The notes under the pieces: model-generated | Told to the model about the DNA's origin: nothing | The model's input: the letters and a program-made list of their open reading frames with translations, nothing else | Database searches by the model: none | In this document: piece by piece, positions 16,068 through 24,287 of the stretch | Layout: each line of letters opens with the position of its first letter | Position numbering within the stretch: the stretch's first letter is position 1 | Program-made: the position numbers and the translations under genes | Assembly (NCBI GenBank): GCA_938029215.1 | Contig: CALHFG010000031.1 | Span: forward strand, 1 to 43,555 | Length of the DNA stretch: 43,555 nucleotides | Reading direction: 5' to 3' | From: an uncultured Acidimicrobiales bacterium | GTDB taxonomy: Bacteria > Actinomycetota > Acidimicrobiia > Acidimicrobiales > SZUA-35

Positions 16068-17942
16068 TTAGACGACCTCCTCGGTTCCCGATTTCAACCA
16101 CGCTAGCAACTGTGACACCGTGACCTCCTGCGATTCCTCAACTGTGAGGGACTCCAGAGTCTCCTGAAACCAGCGCATCTCCAAACTGAGGGCCGCCTGA
16201 TCTTGAGTTGAGCCGGCGTCAAAGTTCCGCAACCGGTCGTTTCGTTCACGCTCGATGAACAACCGCCACAGCTGGCAGGCAACGTCGAGCGGCTCCGCTT
16301 CGGCCCCTTCGACCGCCAGCCGATACAGCAGGCTTTGGTCCTCGGGGTCAACCGATTCGGCCACGGAATTGAAGTCTTGGTGCTGAATGAGGAGGCTAAA
16401 GAGGTCGCCGAGGCGGTCTGAACTGAACACATCGGGGACGACCAGATCTCCGATAGCTGCCGGTTCCTGAATCGCGAGCTGAAGGGCCAGAAGTTCCACT
16501 GCCGCCAGCCGCTCGGCTTGGCGTGGGGACCCACCGTTCGAGCCGTAACGCTGGGTCTGCTGATTGCCATAGCCGCGATCGGCGTAGCCGTTGCTACCGC
16601 GGTTGTCTTGGCGACCGCCATCGTTACGTCCGCCGGGGCGGGGCGAAGGGTTTGCGGGACGGGATGAGCGGGGTGAGGCGAGCATCGAACGGATCGTCTC
16701 GGCCGCCATCTGGGTGTGGTCGGCGATCTGCAACGCATAGGCGTCTTGCACCAGCTTGTCGGGGTGTTCTGAGACCACTGAGATCGCTTCCTCGGCGGCT
16801 CGGGCGCGGCCTTCGACGGTGTCCATGTCGGCTGCTCGCAGAACCCGGTTCACCCGGAACTCCAGGAACGGCCGGGCTTCTTTGACCGCCGCCGCAAGTC
16901 GATCGGGGTCGCTGAACGCCAGATCACCAGGATCGGCACCGACGGGAAGGTCGACGACTCGGACGTCGAGGTCGTACTGCTTTTCCCATTCATAGAACCG
17001 GGCGGCCGCATTCTGGCCGGCGTTGTCGCCATCGAAACTGAGGACGACCCGGTTGCAGTATTTCTTCAACTCTTTCACGTGCCGCTCGGTGAGGGCGGTG
17101 CCGCAGGTGGCGACCGCCCGAGGCACACCGGCGATGTTGTAGCCAATGACGTCGGTGTAGCCCTCACAGATCACTACTTCTTCGTGGGCCACGATGTCGC
17201 TCTTCGCGCGGTCCAGCCCGTACAAGACGCTGGACTTGTTGTAGACAACCGAGTCTTTGCTGTTCATGTATTTGGCGCCATCGCCGCCAGGCAACACCCG
17301 GCCACCAAAGCCGATGTAGTTGCCGCGTGCGTCACGAATCGGGAACAGCACCCGGGCACGGAACCAGTCCTGTTGCCGATTCCGTCGGTTGATCATTCCC
17401 AGGCCAGAGTCGACCAGGTCCTGGTTGGATGCTCGTAGGTGTTTCGCCAGCTGATCCCAGTCGTCGGGCGCCCAGCCCATTTGGAACTCACGGACCATCT
17501 GCCCGGTGAAGCCACGCTCGCGCAGGTAGGCCCTGGCCGGCGCCGCCGAGGGGCTGGTGAGCAACAGCTCGTGATACCAGTCGGCCGATTTGTGGATCAG
17601 CTCCTGAAGCTGTTCCTTACGTTTGCGGTCCTTGCCCTGGTTTGCGTCGGTGTAGCGAAGCTGGACCCCAAACTTGTTGGCCAGCCATTCGATGGCTTCG
17701 ATGAAGTCGAACCCCTCCTTCTCGCGCACAAAGGTGATCACGTCGCCCTTTACGTGGCAACCAAAGCAGTAGTACAGACCTTTCTCGGCGTTGACGCTGA
17801 AAGAACCGGAACGCTCGCTGTGAAACGGACAGAGCCCGCTAAACCGGGTACCCACCCGTTTGAGCTGGGTGTAGCCGCTCACTACCTGCACAATGTCGCT
17901 GACGTCTTTCACCCTTTGGATGTCTTCGTCAACGATCCCCAC
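16068..17942 (-). CDS. dnaG: DNA primase DnaG
   Basis: A 624-residue primase that lays RNA primers for replication. The N-terminal CHC2-type zinc finger is visible (CPFH near residues 38-41 and CFGC near 59-62). The TOPRIM core has EGYTDVIG and SFDGDNAG, and the C-terminal 180 residues form the helicase-interacting region after a Gly/Asn/Arg-rich linker (about 425-475). It starts at GTG with a TATCCT box 6 nt upstream. rpoD follows with a 5-nt gap, so the two share a transcript. Confidence 0.95.
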   Translation of the reverse strand: MGIVDEDIQRVKDVSDIVQVVSGYTQLKRVGTRFSGLCPFHSERSGSFSVNAEKGLYYCFGCHVKGDVITFVREKEGFDFIEAIEWLANKFGVQLRYTDANQGKDRKRKEQLQELIHKSADWYHELLLTSPSAAPARAYLRERGFTGQMVREFQMGWAPDDWDQLAKHLRASNQDLVDSGLGMINRRNRQQDWFRARVLFPIRDARGNYIGFGGRVLPGGDGAKYMNSKDSVVYNKSSVLYGLDRAKSDIVAHEEVVICEGYTDVIGYNIAGVPRAVATCGTALTERHVKELKKYCNRVVLSFDGDNAGQNAAARFYEWEKQYDLDVRVVDLPVGADPGDLAFSDPDRLAAAVKEARPFLEFRVNRVLRAADMDTVEGRARAAEEAISVVSEHPDKLVQDAYALQIADHTQMAAETIRSMLASPRSSRPANPSPRPGGRNDGGRQDNRGSNGYADRGYGNQQTQRYGSNGGSPRQAERLAAVELLALQLAIQEPAAIGDLVVPDVFSSDRLGDLFSLLIQHQDFNSVAESVDPEDQSLLYRLAVEGAEAEPLDVACQLWRLFIERERNDRLRNFDAGSTQDQAALSLEMRWFQETLESLTVEESQEVTVSQLLAWLKSGTEEVV

Positions 17943-17948
17943 GGTCCA

Positions 17949-17954
17949 AGGATA
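17949..17954 (-). promoter_or_regulatory. -10 box for leaderless dnaG transcript
   Basis: TATCCT on the minus strand is followed by 6 nt (TGGACC) and the GTG start. No Shine-Dalgarno lies between, so transcription probably begins at the start codon. Confidence 0.5.
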
Positions 17955-17986
17955 GGAACCCGAGCACGAGCCTGCTCACAAAACCA

Positions 17987-18067
17987 AGCCGGACCTGCCG
18001 CATCCGGATGCCGCCAGTTTCGCTGCTGAAACGCCGTGCATCCGGATGCACGCCGTCCAGGGCACAA
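17987..18067. repeat. 81-bp palindromic direct repeat, copy 1
   Basis: This copy matches 19047-19127 at 79 of 81 positions (two adjacent differences). It contains CATCCGGATG twice, the second inside the 16-bp palindrome GTGCATCCGGATGCAC, with a GTTTC/GAAAC hairpin between them. It lies between dnaG and the AbiEi-like gene. Confidence 0.9.
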
Positions 18068-18100
18068 CCGGCTGTCGCACCCCCAGCGCAGGCTAGAGAC

Positions 18101-19048
18101 ATGACACCGAGGCGGAATACATCAACCGATCACATCATCATGGCGGGGGCGGCCAAAACCGGGATCGTCACCTCCCAATGGCTGCAGACCCAAGGGGTGA
18201 GTCGGGCCACCATCGGCCGTCGGGAGAACGTCGGGCAGCTCGACCGGATGAGCAGAGGTGTCTACCTGGTGCCCTCCCTGCGCCGGCCCGATTCCCCGCT
18301 CCATGCGGCCCTTGTTGCCCTGCCTGAATCGGCTGTTGGGTTCGAAAGCGCTGCGGTTCGCTACCGGTTTCCCATCCGGTCCATGCGATTGGTGGTGGTG
18401 CAGCGCGACTGCACGCGGCTCAGGATCCCTGGCGTCACCATTCTTCGCAATCGAAGTTTCAACCTGGAAACGACCGTCACACGAGAAGGGCTACGGCTCA
18501 CCAGTCCAGAACAGACGCTGTTCGACGTCGCCCGAAACACATCAGGCCCACGTCTCAGCCATCTCCTAGAGACGCAGTTCGTCGCAAAGCTGCCAACTGC
18601 CGAGGCATTCGAGCAATTCGTCGCGACCCACGCCCGTCACGGCGTGAAAGGAATCGCAGGTCTGCTGCAAGCTATGGACCATCTGCTGGACGACCAGCCA
18701 TTCCCCGACTCAGTCCTGGAGAAGATCATGTTCGACGGCCTCGCCCAACGGGGAGTCCGGCTCACCCGGCAGTTCACTCCCCCGTGGTACGACGGTGTCC
18801 GCGGCATCGTCGATGCAGCCGAAACGATCGGGCGCACGATCGTCGAGGCTGACGGTCGGCGATTCCGCCAAGTGACCGCCGCCCACGACAATGATCGCCG
18901 CCGATCTCTCACCGCGATGTCCAACGACTTCGCCATCGTGCGCGCCAGCCACCAGATGATGACCCGGGAGGCGTCACAGACCTTCGACCAAATGGCTGAG
19001 ATCATCATCAAACGTCGCGACACCGCGACGCAAAAGCACGCGGCCTAG
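18101..19048 (+). CDS. AbiEi-antitoxin-like/DUF559-like protein bracketed by repeats
   Basis: A 315-residue protein. The N-terminal region (about 14-62: AKTGIVTSQWLQTQGVSRATIGRRE...GVYLV) matches the winged helix that opens AbiEi-type IV antitoxin-like proteins of actinobacteria. The C-terminal 100 residues resemble the DUF559/Vsr-like nuclease fold (IVEADGRRFR, then a DNDRRR helix), although the catalytic acidic positions look degenerate. No toxin gene adjoins. ATG 18101 is chosen; an in-frame ATG at 18140 is also possible and upstream codons lie in the repeat. The stop codon overlaps the first bases of the second repeat, and the gene interrupts core genes, both suggesting horizontal arrival. 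Function unproven. Confidence 0.75.
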   Translation: MTPRRNTSTDHIIMAGAAKTGIVTSQWLQTQGVSRATIGRRENVGQLDRMSRGVYLVPSLRRPDSPLHAALVALPESAVGFESAAVRYRFPIRSMRLVVVQRDCTRLRIPGVTILRNRSFNLETTVTREGLRLTSPEQTLFDVARNTSGPRLSHLLETQFVAKLPTAEAFEQFVATHARHGVKGIAGLLQAMDHLLDDQPFPDSVLEKIMFDGLAQRGVRLTRQFTPPWYDGVRGIVDAAETIGRTIVEADGRRFRQVTAAHDNDRRRSLTAMSNDFAIVRASHQMMTREASQTFDQMAEIIIKRRDTATQKHAA

Positions 19049-19127
19049 CCGGACCTGCCGCATCCGGATGCCGCCAGTTTCGCTGCTGAAACGCCGTGCA
19101 TCCGGATGCACGCCGTCCCCGGCACAA
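19047..19127. repeat. 81-bp palindromic direct repeat, copy 2
   Basis: Same orientation as copy 1, starting within the stop codon of the AbiEi-like gene and ending 10 nt from the glyS stop. Its hairpins could also terminate transcription from both sides. Confidence 0.9.
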
Positions 19128-19137
19128 GGAACGAGCG

Positions 19138-20451
19138 CTACAGCTTGTCGTTGATCCAGTCGGCGACACCCTCGAGGGAGATGCGCTCCTGGGCCATGGT
19201 GTCGCGTTCGCGGATCGTCACGGCGCCATCTTCGAGCGAGTCGAAATCGAAGGTCACACAGAACGGTGTACCGATCTCGTCCTGGCGGCGATATCGCTTG
19301 CCGATGTTCTGGGTCTCGTCGTAGTCGGTGTTGAAGTGACCGGCGAGATCGGCAAACAGTTTCTGACTCGGCTCGGCCAGCTCGGGCTTCTTCGAAAGAG
19401 GTAGGACCGCAGCAGTAAAGGGCGCAATTCTCGGGTGAAGCTTGAGCACGGTGCGCTTTTCGTCGTTCACCTCGTCTTCGTGATAGGCGTCCATCAGGAA
19501 CGCCATCATCGTGCGGGTCGCTCCCGCGGCGGGTTCGATCACGTGCGGCACATACCGTCGGTCCCCGGCCTGGTCGAAAAAGTCCAACGACTTTCCGCTG
19601 TGCTCCGCGTGCTGCTTGAGGTCGTAATCGCCGCGGTTGGCGATGCCTTCGAGCTCGCCCCAGCCCCAGGGGAACATGAACTCAACGTCGCTTGTGCCCG
19701 AGCTGTAGTGGCTGAGCTCATCGTCGTCATGAGGGCGGAGCCGCAGCGACTCGGGGTCCATGCCGTGATCCACGTACCACTGCATCCGCGCCTCACACCA
19801 GTACGCGTACCACTTCTCGGCGTCCTCGGGCGGAACGAAATACTCCATCTCCATCTGTTCGAACTCGCGGGTGCGGAACACAAAGTTTCCGGGGGTGATC
19901 TCGTTCCGGAAGCTCTTGCCGATCTGGGCGATTCCGAATGGTGGTTTCTTGCGGGTGGCGTTCTGAACGTTGGAGAAGTTGATGAACATTCCCTGGGCGG
20001 TTTCGGGCCGCAGATATGCCTCGGCGCCCTTGCCGGCAACCGGGCCAGCTTCGGTCTTGAACATCAGGTTGAACTCGCGAGCTTCGGTGAAGGAATGCTG
20101 CTTGCCGCAGTTGGGGCAGGTGTCCGGATCATCCAGGGTGTCTTCGCGGAACCGCTGACCACATTCTTTGCAGTCGACCAGCGGGTCGGTGAAGTTCGAC
20201 AGGTGACCTGACGCCTCCCACACCTGCGGTGGGCCGAGGATCGACGCGTCGAGGCCCACCACGTCGTGGCGGAGCTGAACCATGGACCGCCACCAGGCGT
20301 CTTTCACGTTGCGAAGCATGAGGACACCCACGGGCCCGTAGTCGTAGGTGGACCGAAAACCGCCGTAGATCTCCGCTGATGGAAAGACAAAACCGCGACG
20401 CTTGCAGAGGTTCACGACTTGATCGAACAATTCCGGACGGGGCTCAGCCAT
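19138..20451 (-). CDS. glyS: Glycyl-tRNA synthetase (alpha2, class II)
   Basis: A 437-residue single-chain enzyme charging tRNA-Gly. The N-terminal class II core shows GFVFPSAEIYGG and the DYGPVG segment, a zinc-like knuckle (CKECGQRF...CPNCGK, about 94-118), motif 2 (FRNEITPGNFVFRTREFEQMEMEYF) and the C-terminal anticodon-binding domain (LHPRIAPFTAAVLPL). Length and motifs fit the archaeal/eukaryal-type dimer found in actinobacteria. A TAGCCT box lies 7 nt before ATG. Confidence 0.95.
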   Translation of the reverse strand: MAEPRPELFDQVVNLCKRRGFVFPSAEIYGGFRSTYDYGPVGVLMLRNVKDAWWRSMVQLRHDVVGLDASILGPPQVWEASGHLSNFTDPLVDCKECGQRFREDTLDDPDTCPNCGKQHSFTEAREFNLMFKTEAGPVAGKGAEAYLRPETAQGMFINFSNVQNATRKKPPFGIAQIGKSFRNEITPGNFVFRTREFEQMEMEYFVPPEDAEKWYAYWCEARMQWYVDHGMDPESLRLRPHDDDELSHYSSGTSDVEFMFPWGWGELEGIANRGDYDLKQHAEHSGKSLDFFDQAGDRRYVPHVIEPAAGATRTMMAFLMDAYHEDEVNDEKRTVLKLHPRIAPFTAAVLPLSKKPELAEPSQKLFADLAGHFNTDYDETQNIGKRYRRQDEIGTPFCVTFDFDSLEDGAVTIRERDTMAQERISLEGVADWINDKL

Positions 20452-20458
20452 GGCCGAA

Positions 20459-20464
20459 AGGCTA
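20459..20464 (-). promoter_or_regulatory. -10 box for leaderless glyS transcript
   Basis: TAGCCT on the minus strand is followed by 7 nt (TTCGGCC) and the ATG at 20451. No Shine-Dalgarno is present. Confidence 0.4.
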
Positions 20465-20596
20465 ACGGGTCATTTCCAAGGAGGCAGCGAGTATGACGAG
20501 CGACCGCCTGAAAGCTGTCAGCCCTGCGTGGATCCCTTCTGACGCGATCCCGCCCCCATCCAAGCATTGAGAGTGCTGAGAGGCAACAATGGTGCG

Positions 20597-21823
20597 GTGA
20601 ACGCTCCGTCGCAGCCCTCTTTGCTGCCCCGTCGAATTGCAGCCTCGCTGGTCGACCTCGGCCTCGTCGGTGGCCTCTGGCTGCTTGTCTTGTACCGCCT
20701 CGCCGTGCGCTTCGAGATTGCGCAACGCGAACCCAACGGCACACCGATCTATGCCCAGAACCAGCGGGAGGCGCTTGCCGACATCGCCGAGGGCCTGAAT
20801 TTTGGCCGCGTGTTCGGCGACTTCTACTACTCGATCCATGGACGCGGGCTCGTTCTCGGCTTCTTGTCACTCATCATTTTCTCCCTCATCGCGTGGGTGC
20901 TGGTTCCGGCTAACACCGGCTGGTCCGCTGGCCACCGGGCGCTCGGACTCCAAGTGACCGACATGAAGGGCAACAAGCCACCTCTCGACAGTTACCTTCG
21001 GCGCTATCTCGTGGGCCTGGTCGATCTTTTCCCTTACGTAATTCCCGGGCTTCTCGGCTGGGTGATCGCTTCCCGCAACGAACACAACCAGCGCATCGGT
21101 GATCTCAGCGCCGACACCAAAGTGGTCGCGGCCACCACCCAACCACTGGACCCCGTGCCCGAGGTGACCACCACGGTCATCCGCCCAAGCGACAAGACCG
21201 CAGGCTCAATGCCGCCCGCACCGGCGAACCCGAACGAGATGGTGGACCTCGAGGAGGCGCTGGCCGGGCACACCCTGGAGACCGAAGAGCCCGCCTACCC
21301 CGTGATGAACCTGGAGCACACCGCCGAGGTTGTTCCCACGATCGAATCCGATCCACCGCCTCCAGCCGGGCGCGAAATCGCGCTCAGCGAATCCATCCCC
21401 CTGACCGATGGTGCTCCAACCGACAGCAGCTTCGTGGCGTCGCTCACCGAACACGAAGAGGAAATGCTCAGCGATTCCGACGGCGATGTCGTCGACCTTC
21501 CTGAGACCTCGTTTGCCGAGAACTGGCACTTCCCCGAAGCACAAGACGCACCGGTCTGGACGCCGGAGCCCATCTCCAACAACGGACCGAAAGCCGCCGT
21601 TCAAGACGAGGCAGCGGACACCGCAGAGGCTGACGTGGAAGCCTCGGAGGGTTCAGCTCCTGAGGAAGCCGAGACCGCGGCCGCAAGCGCGGCAGGCATG
21701 GGTGACCCGGTCTGGAACGAAGAATGGGGCGCATGGCTGTACTGGGATGCCAAGGGCGGCAAGTGGCTACGCCACGATGCTGAAGACGGTTGGACCCCGA
21801 TCGGTGATTCTCAGAAGGCATAA
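20597..21823 (+). CDS. RDD-family membrane protein with long acidic tail
   Basis: About 408 residues. The N-terminal 150 form an RDD domain with three membrane segments (RRIAASLVDLGLVGGLWLLV; GLVLGFLSLIIFSLIAWVLV; LVGLVDLFPYVIPGLLGWVI) and GHRALGLQVTD. A roughly 230-residue Glu/Ala/Pro-rich, probably disordered tail follows, ending in a compact Trp-rich block (VWNEEWGAWLYWDAKGGKWLRHD). The start is uncertain: GTG 20597, GTG 20573 and TTG 20567 are all in frame. It precedes uppS by 33 nt. RDD proteins are poorly characterised; transport roles have been proposed for some. Confidence 0.82.
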   Translation: MNAPSQPSLLPRRIAASLVDLGLVGGLWLLVLYRLAVRFEIAQREPNGTPIYAQNQREALADIAEGLNFGRVFGDFYYSIHGRGLVLGFLSLIIFSLIAWVLVPANTGWSAGHRALGLQVTDMKGNKPPLDSYLRRYLVGLVDLFPYVIPGLLGWVIASRNEHNQRIGDLSADTKVVAATTQPLDPVPEVTTTVIRPSDKTAGSMPPAPANPNEMVDLEEALAGHTLETEEPAYPVMNLEHTAEVVPTIESDPPPPAGREIALSESIPLTDGAPTDSSFVASLTEHEEEMLSDSDGDVVDLPETSFAENWHFPEAQDAPVWTPEPISNNGPKAAVQDEAADTAEADVEASEGSAPEEAETAAASAAGMGDPVWNEEWGAWLYWDAKGGKWLRHDAEDGWTPIGDSQKA

Positions 21824-21840
21824 CGGAGCGCCGTCCGTTA
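21821..21840. repeat. Perfect inverted repeat between the RDD gene and uppS
   Basis: TAACGGA (21821-21827) and TCCGTTA (21834-21840) are separated by 6 nt. The first arm includes the RDD stop codon. There is no T-run, so an operator or RNA hairpin is as likely as a terminator. Confidence 0.5.
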
Positions 21841-21856
21841 CATCATCGAAGGTACG

Positions 21857-22558
21857 GTGCTTCCTGTGATCGATCCTCAGCGCGTCCCGATCCACCTTGC
21901 GTGCGTCATGGACGGCAACGGCCGGTGGGCTGAGCAACGAAACCTGGTTCGTACCGACGGTCACGCCGCAGGCGAGCAGGCCTTGGTAGACACGGTCGAT
22001 GCGTGCCTGGAGTTAGGCATCAAGTGGCTCACGGTCTATGCCTTTAGTACCGAGAATTGGCGTCGTCCGGTGTCCGAGGTTCGCTACCTCATGAACTTCA
22101 ACGAGCAGCTATTACTGCGGCGCCGGGATGAGCTGAACGAAAAGGGTGTCCGAATCAAGTTTGTTGGACGACGCGATTGGCGCATCCCCCGCAAACTCCT
22201 GCGCCGAATCGAAGAGACCGAAGCGCTCACCGCCAACAACGACGTCCTGACGCTCAGCATTGCATTCAACTACGGCAGCCGCGCCGAGCTCGTAGATGCC
22301 GTGAAGGCCCTCAACGCCGAAGGAATCGAACCGAGCGAGGAGGCCATCTCCGCCAAGCTCTATGACCCGTCGATGCCCGAGGTAGACCTGTGGGTTCGGA
22401 CCTCGGGCGAGCATCGAATTTCCAATTTTCTGTTGTGGCAGTCGGCCTATGCCGAGTTCGTCTTCGTCGATGCGTTCTGGCCCGACTTCGGCCGCAACGA
22501 AGTCCACGAAGCGGTGATCGAGTTTCAACGTCGGAATCGCCGCTTCGGCGGACTCTGA
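21857..22558 (+). CDS. uppS: Isoprenyl diphosphate synthase (UppS family)
   Basis: A 233-residue cis-prenyltransferase that makes the undecaprenyl (or decaprenyl) diphosphate carrier for cell-wall precursors. Motifs present are the catalytic MDGNGRWA, the GH-x-x-G segment, STENWRRP, SIAFNYGSRAE and the C-terminal DLWVRTSGEHRISNFLLWQSAYAE. The start is GTG with a GAAGG ribosome site. recO begins 9 nt after its stop and they are probably co-transcribed. Confidence 0.93.
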   Translation: MLPVIDPQRVPIHLACVMDGNGRWAEQRNLVRTDGHAAGEQALVDTVDACLELGIKWLTVYAFSTENWRRPVSEVRYLMNFNEQLLLRRRDELNEKGVRIKFVGRRDWRIPRKLLRRIEETEALTANNDVLTLSIAFNYGSRAELVDAVKALNAEGIEPSEEAISAKLYDPSMPEVDLWVRTSGEHRISNFLLWQSAYAEFVFVDAFWPDFGRNEVHEAVIEFQRRNRRFGGL

Positions 22559-22567
22559 TCCTTTCCG

Positions 22568-23287
22568 GTGGCGCTGTATCGAGACCAAGGGGTTGTGCTG
22601 AGAACGCACAAGCTTGGCGAAGCCGACCGAATCATCACTCTCTTCACCGCGGGCCACGGACGAATCCGCGCGGTTGCCAAGGGGATCCGCAGAACCAAGT
22701 CGCGCTTTGGTGCTCGGCTCGAACCGATGTCGTGGGTAAACGGTCAGTTCTACGAAGGTCGCAACCTCGACATTGTCACCCAGGTGGAAACCGCGCACCG
22801 GTTCGAGCATTTGCGAACCGACCCTGAACGTCTACACCGGGCCGCGGTAATGCTCGAGTCGATCGAACACACCACTCAAGAAGGTGGACCGGACCGGTCG
22901 ATCTTCAATCTGCTGACCGGCGCACTGAGAGAACTGGACCGCACCGGCAACCACAGCGTGCTGCCAGCGTTCGTCGCCAAGCTCCTGATGTTGGAAGGTA
23001 TCCAGCCGCAGGTCGATGAGTGTGTGCACTGCGGGCGAACCGAGGGCATCACCTCAATCAACCTTCACCAGGGTGGCGTGCTGTGCCGGGAGCATCGCTC
23101 CGGGCAACCGATCAGCGACGAGGTGAGGGTTGCCCTATCTCTTGTGTTTGCTGGAGAGGTTCGAAAGATGCTTGAGCAGACCGATAGCCGCGTTGCCGAC
23201 GAGACCGAACTGCTGGCGATTCAATTGCTGGAGCAACACCTCGAACGTCGGCTCAAATCAGCCGGTGTGTTTCGCACCGCCCTTTAA
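22568..23287 (+). CDS. recO: DNA repair protein RecO
   Basis: A 239-residue recombination mediator acting with RecF/RecR to load RecA on gaps. The N-terminal OB fold begins ALYRDQGVVLRTHKLGEADRIITLFT. A zinc-knuckle pattern is visible in CVHCG and LCREH (about 155-178). It starts at GTG directly after uppS, as in many actinobacteria. Confidence 0.93.
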   Translation: MALYRDQGVVLRTHKLGEADRIITLFTAGHGRIRAVAKGIRRTKSRFGARLEPMSWVNGQFYEGRNLDIVTQVETAHRFEHLRTDPERLHRAAVMLESIEHTTQEGGPDRSIFNLLTGALRELDRTGNHSVLPAFVAKLLMLEGIQPQVDECVHCGRTEGITSINLHQGGVLCREHRSGQPISDEVRVALSLVFAGEVRKMLEQTDSRVADETELLAIQLLEQHLERRLKSAGVFRTAL

Positions 23288-23296
23288 GGCGTTGAA

Positions 23297-23311
23297 GTTA
23301 GCTCGGCTAAC
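23297..23311. terminator. Small hairpin between convergent recO and membrane-protein genes
   Basis: GTTAGC-TCG-GCTAAC is a 6-bp perfect stem overlapping the stop of the leftward gene. There is no T-run; it may serve both converging genes weakly. Confidence 0.3.
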
Positions 23312-24224
23312 CGTCGCCCTCGGCGGGAGGCTCGGGATCGGTAGGCACCCACGTTGGTGGTGCGAACGTGACATCGGGGATCGTCACCTGGGTTGGCGGC
23401 GGGGCTGCAGTAGTCGGTGCCGCGGTTGTGGTCGGCCGACGGGTGGTGGCGGGACGACGAGTCGTTGGGGCGGCGGTAACCGGAGGAGCGGTGGTAGGAG
23501 CCACCGTCGAGGTGGTTGCTTCGGTCGTGGTGGTCGCCTCGGTGGTCGTGGTGGGCTCGGTTGTTGTGGATGCCTCGGTTACCGGTGCCGCGGTCGTAGC
23601 AGGAACGGTGGTGGCCGTGGTGGGTGGTGGCGGCACGGTGGTTTCGAGGAGGGTGGTTGGAGCCGAGGTCGATGGGGCGGTTTGGGTGACGCCGCCGACG
23701 GATGGTCCTGGCTGGGATTCTGCTTCGACGGTTGAACCGTTGCCGAGGATCGTGACGCTCACCGACGCCGCCAGGGCCACAGCAAACAGCGAAGCGAGGA
23801 CCATGGTTACCTTGCGCCGACGATCATTGTCTTCCTCGTTCGTGCGAGCGATCGTGGCTACCGAGAGACCGCTGCCTGCCGCAGCCGCTGCCACAGGAAC
23901 CGATGGCTCTGGACGCACGATGGTACGGGTCGCTCCGGCCAACAGCGGACTGGGACGTCCCGTCTTACCCGAGCCAATGACGACACCGGAGTTCTTCGCG
24001 GACGGCCTAGGGCCACGGGGTTCGGGCCGCCCAAACACGCTGTTCGCGATCACGTGGTCAAGATCGACTCCGTCACGGCGATCATCGTCGTCGGATTCAT
24101 CCTCGAGCGAATCGAGCAAATCGGTCACCGAAGTAGGGCGCGATGACAACAAGGCTTCCGCCATCGACGCCGCTTCTTCTTCGCCGAGCAGCCTGCGCTG
24201 CTTCGACATGCTTGGATCTCTCAT
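23307..24224 (-). CDS. Single-pass membrane protein with Thr/Pro-rich outer region
   Basis: A 305-residue protein of no recognised family. Residues 1-135 are hydrophilic with an acidic run (DESDDDDRRD). A basic stop-transfer RRR precedes one membrane segment (about 138-160, VTMVLASLFAVALAASVSVTI). The remaining 140 residues are Thr/Pro/Ala repeats ending in a short distinct block (VTIPDVTFAPPTWVPTDPEPP). The predicted topology is N-inside, with the repeat outside as a wall-spanning stalk. The ATG at 24224 has GGAAG 7 nt upstream; ATG 24209 is an alternative. The opposite strand is open for 290 codons because of the repeat and is not considered coding. Confidence 0.75.
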   Translation of the reverse strand: MRDPSMSKQRRLLGEEEAASMAEALLSSRPTSVTDLLDSLEDESDDDDRRDGVDLDHVIANSVFGRPEPRGPRPSAKNSGVVIGSGKTGRPSPLLAGATRTIVRPEPSVPVAAAAAGSGLSVATIARTNEEDNDRRRKVTMVLASLFAVALAASVSVTILGNGSTVEAESQPGPSVGGVTQTAPSTSAPTTLLETTVPPPPTTATTVPATTAAPVTEASTTTEPTTTTEATTTTEATTSTVAPTTAPPVTAAPTTRRPATTRRPTTTAAPTTAAPPPTQVTIPDVTFAPPTWVPTDPEPPAEGDG

Positions 24225-24287
24225 AGGGTGCTTCCGCTAGACCTCAGGCGTCGCCCGACACCAAACCCCACACTACCGCCTAGCCTC

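Noticed and set aside
19435..20211. 258-codon rightward reading frame
   Set aside because: Antisense to glyS, which is well supported.
23430..23680. Apparent tandem DNA repeat or CRISPR-like pattern
   Set aside because: The near-repeats are irregular codon-level Thr/Pro/Ala repeats inside a coding region, with no constant repeat or spacer lengths.
23368..24240. 290-codon rightward reading frame rich in Val, Ala and Gly
   Set aside because: It is the exact antisense of the Thr/Pro-rich protein, open only because of GC-skewed repeats. The leftward frame has a membrane segment and a sensible start.
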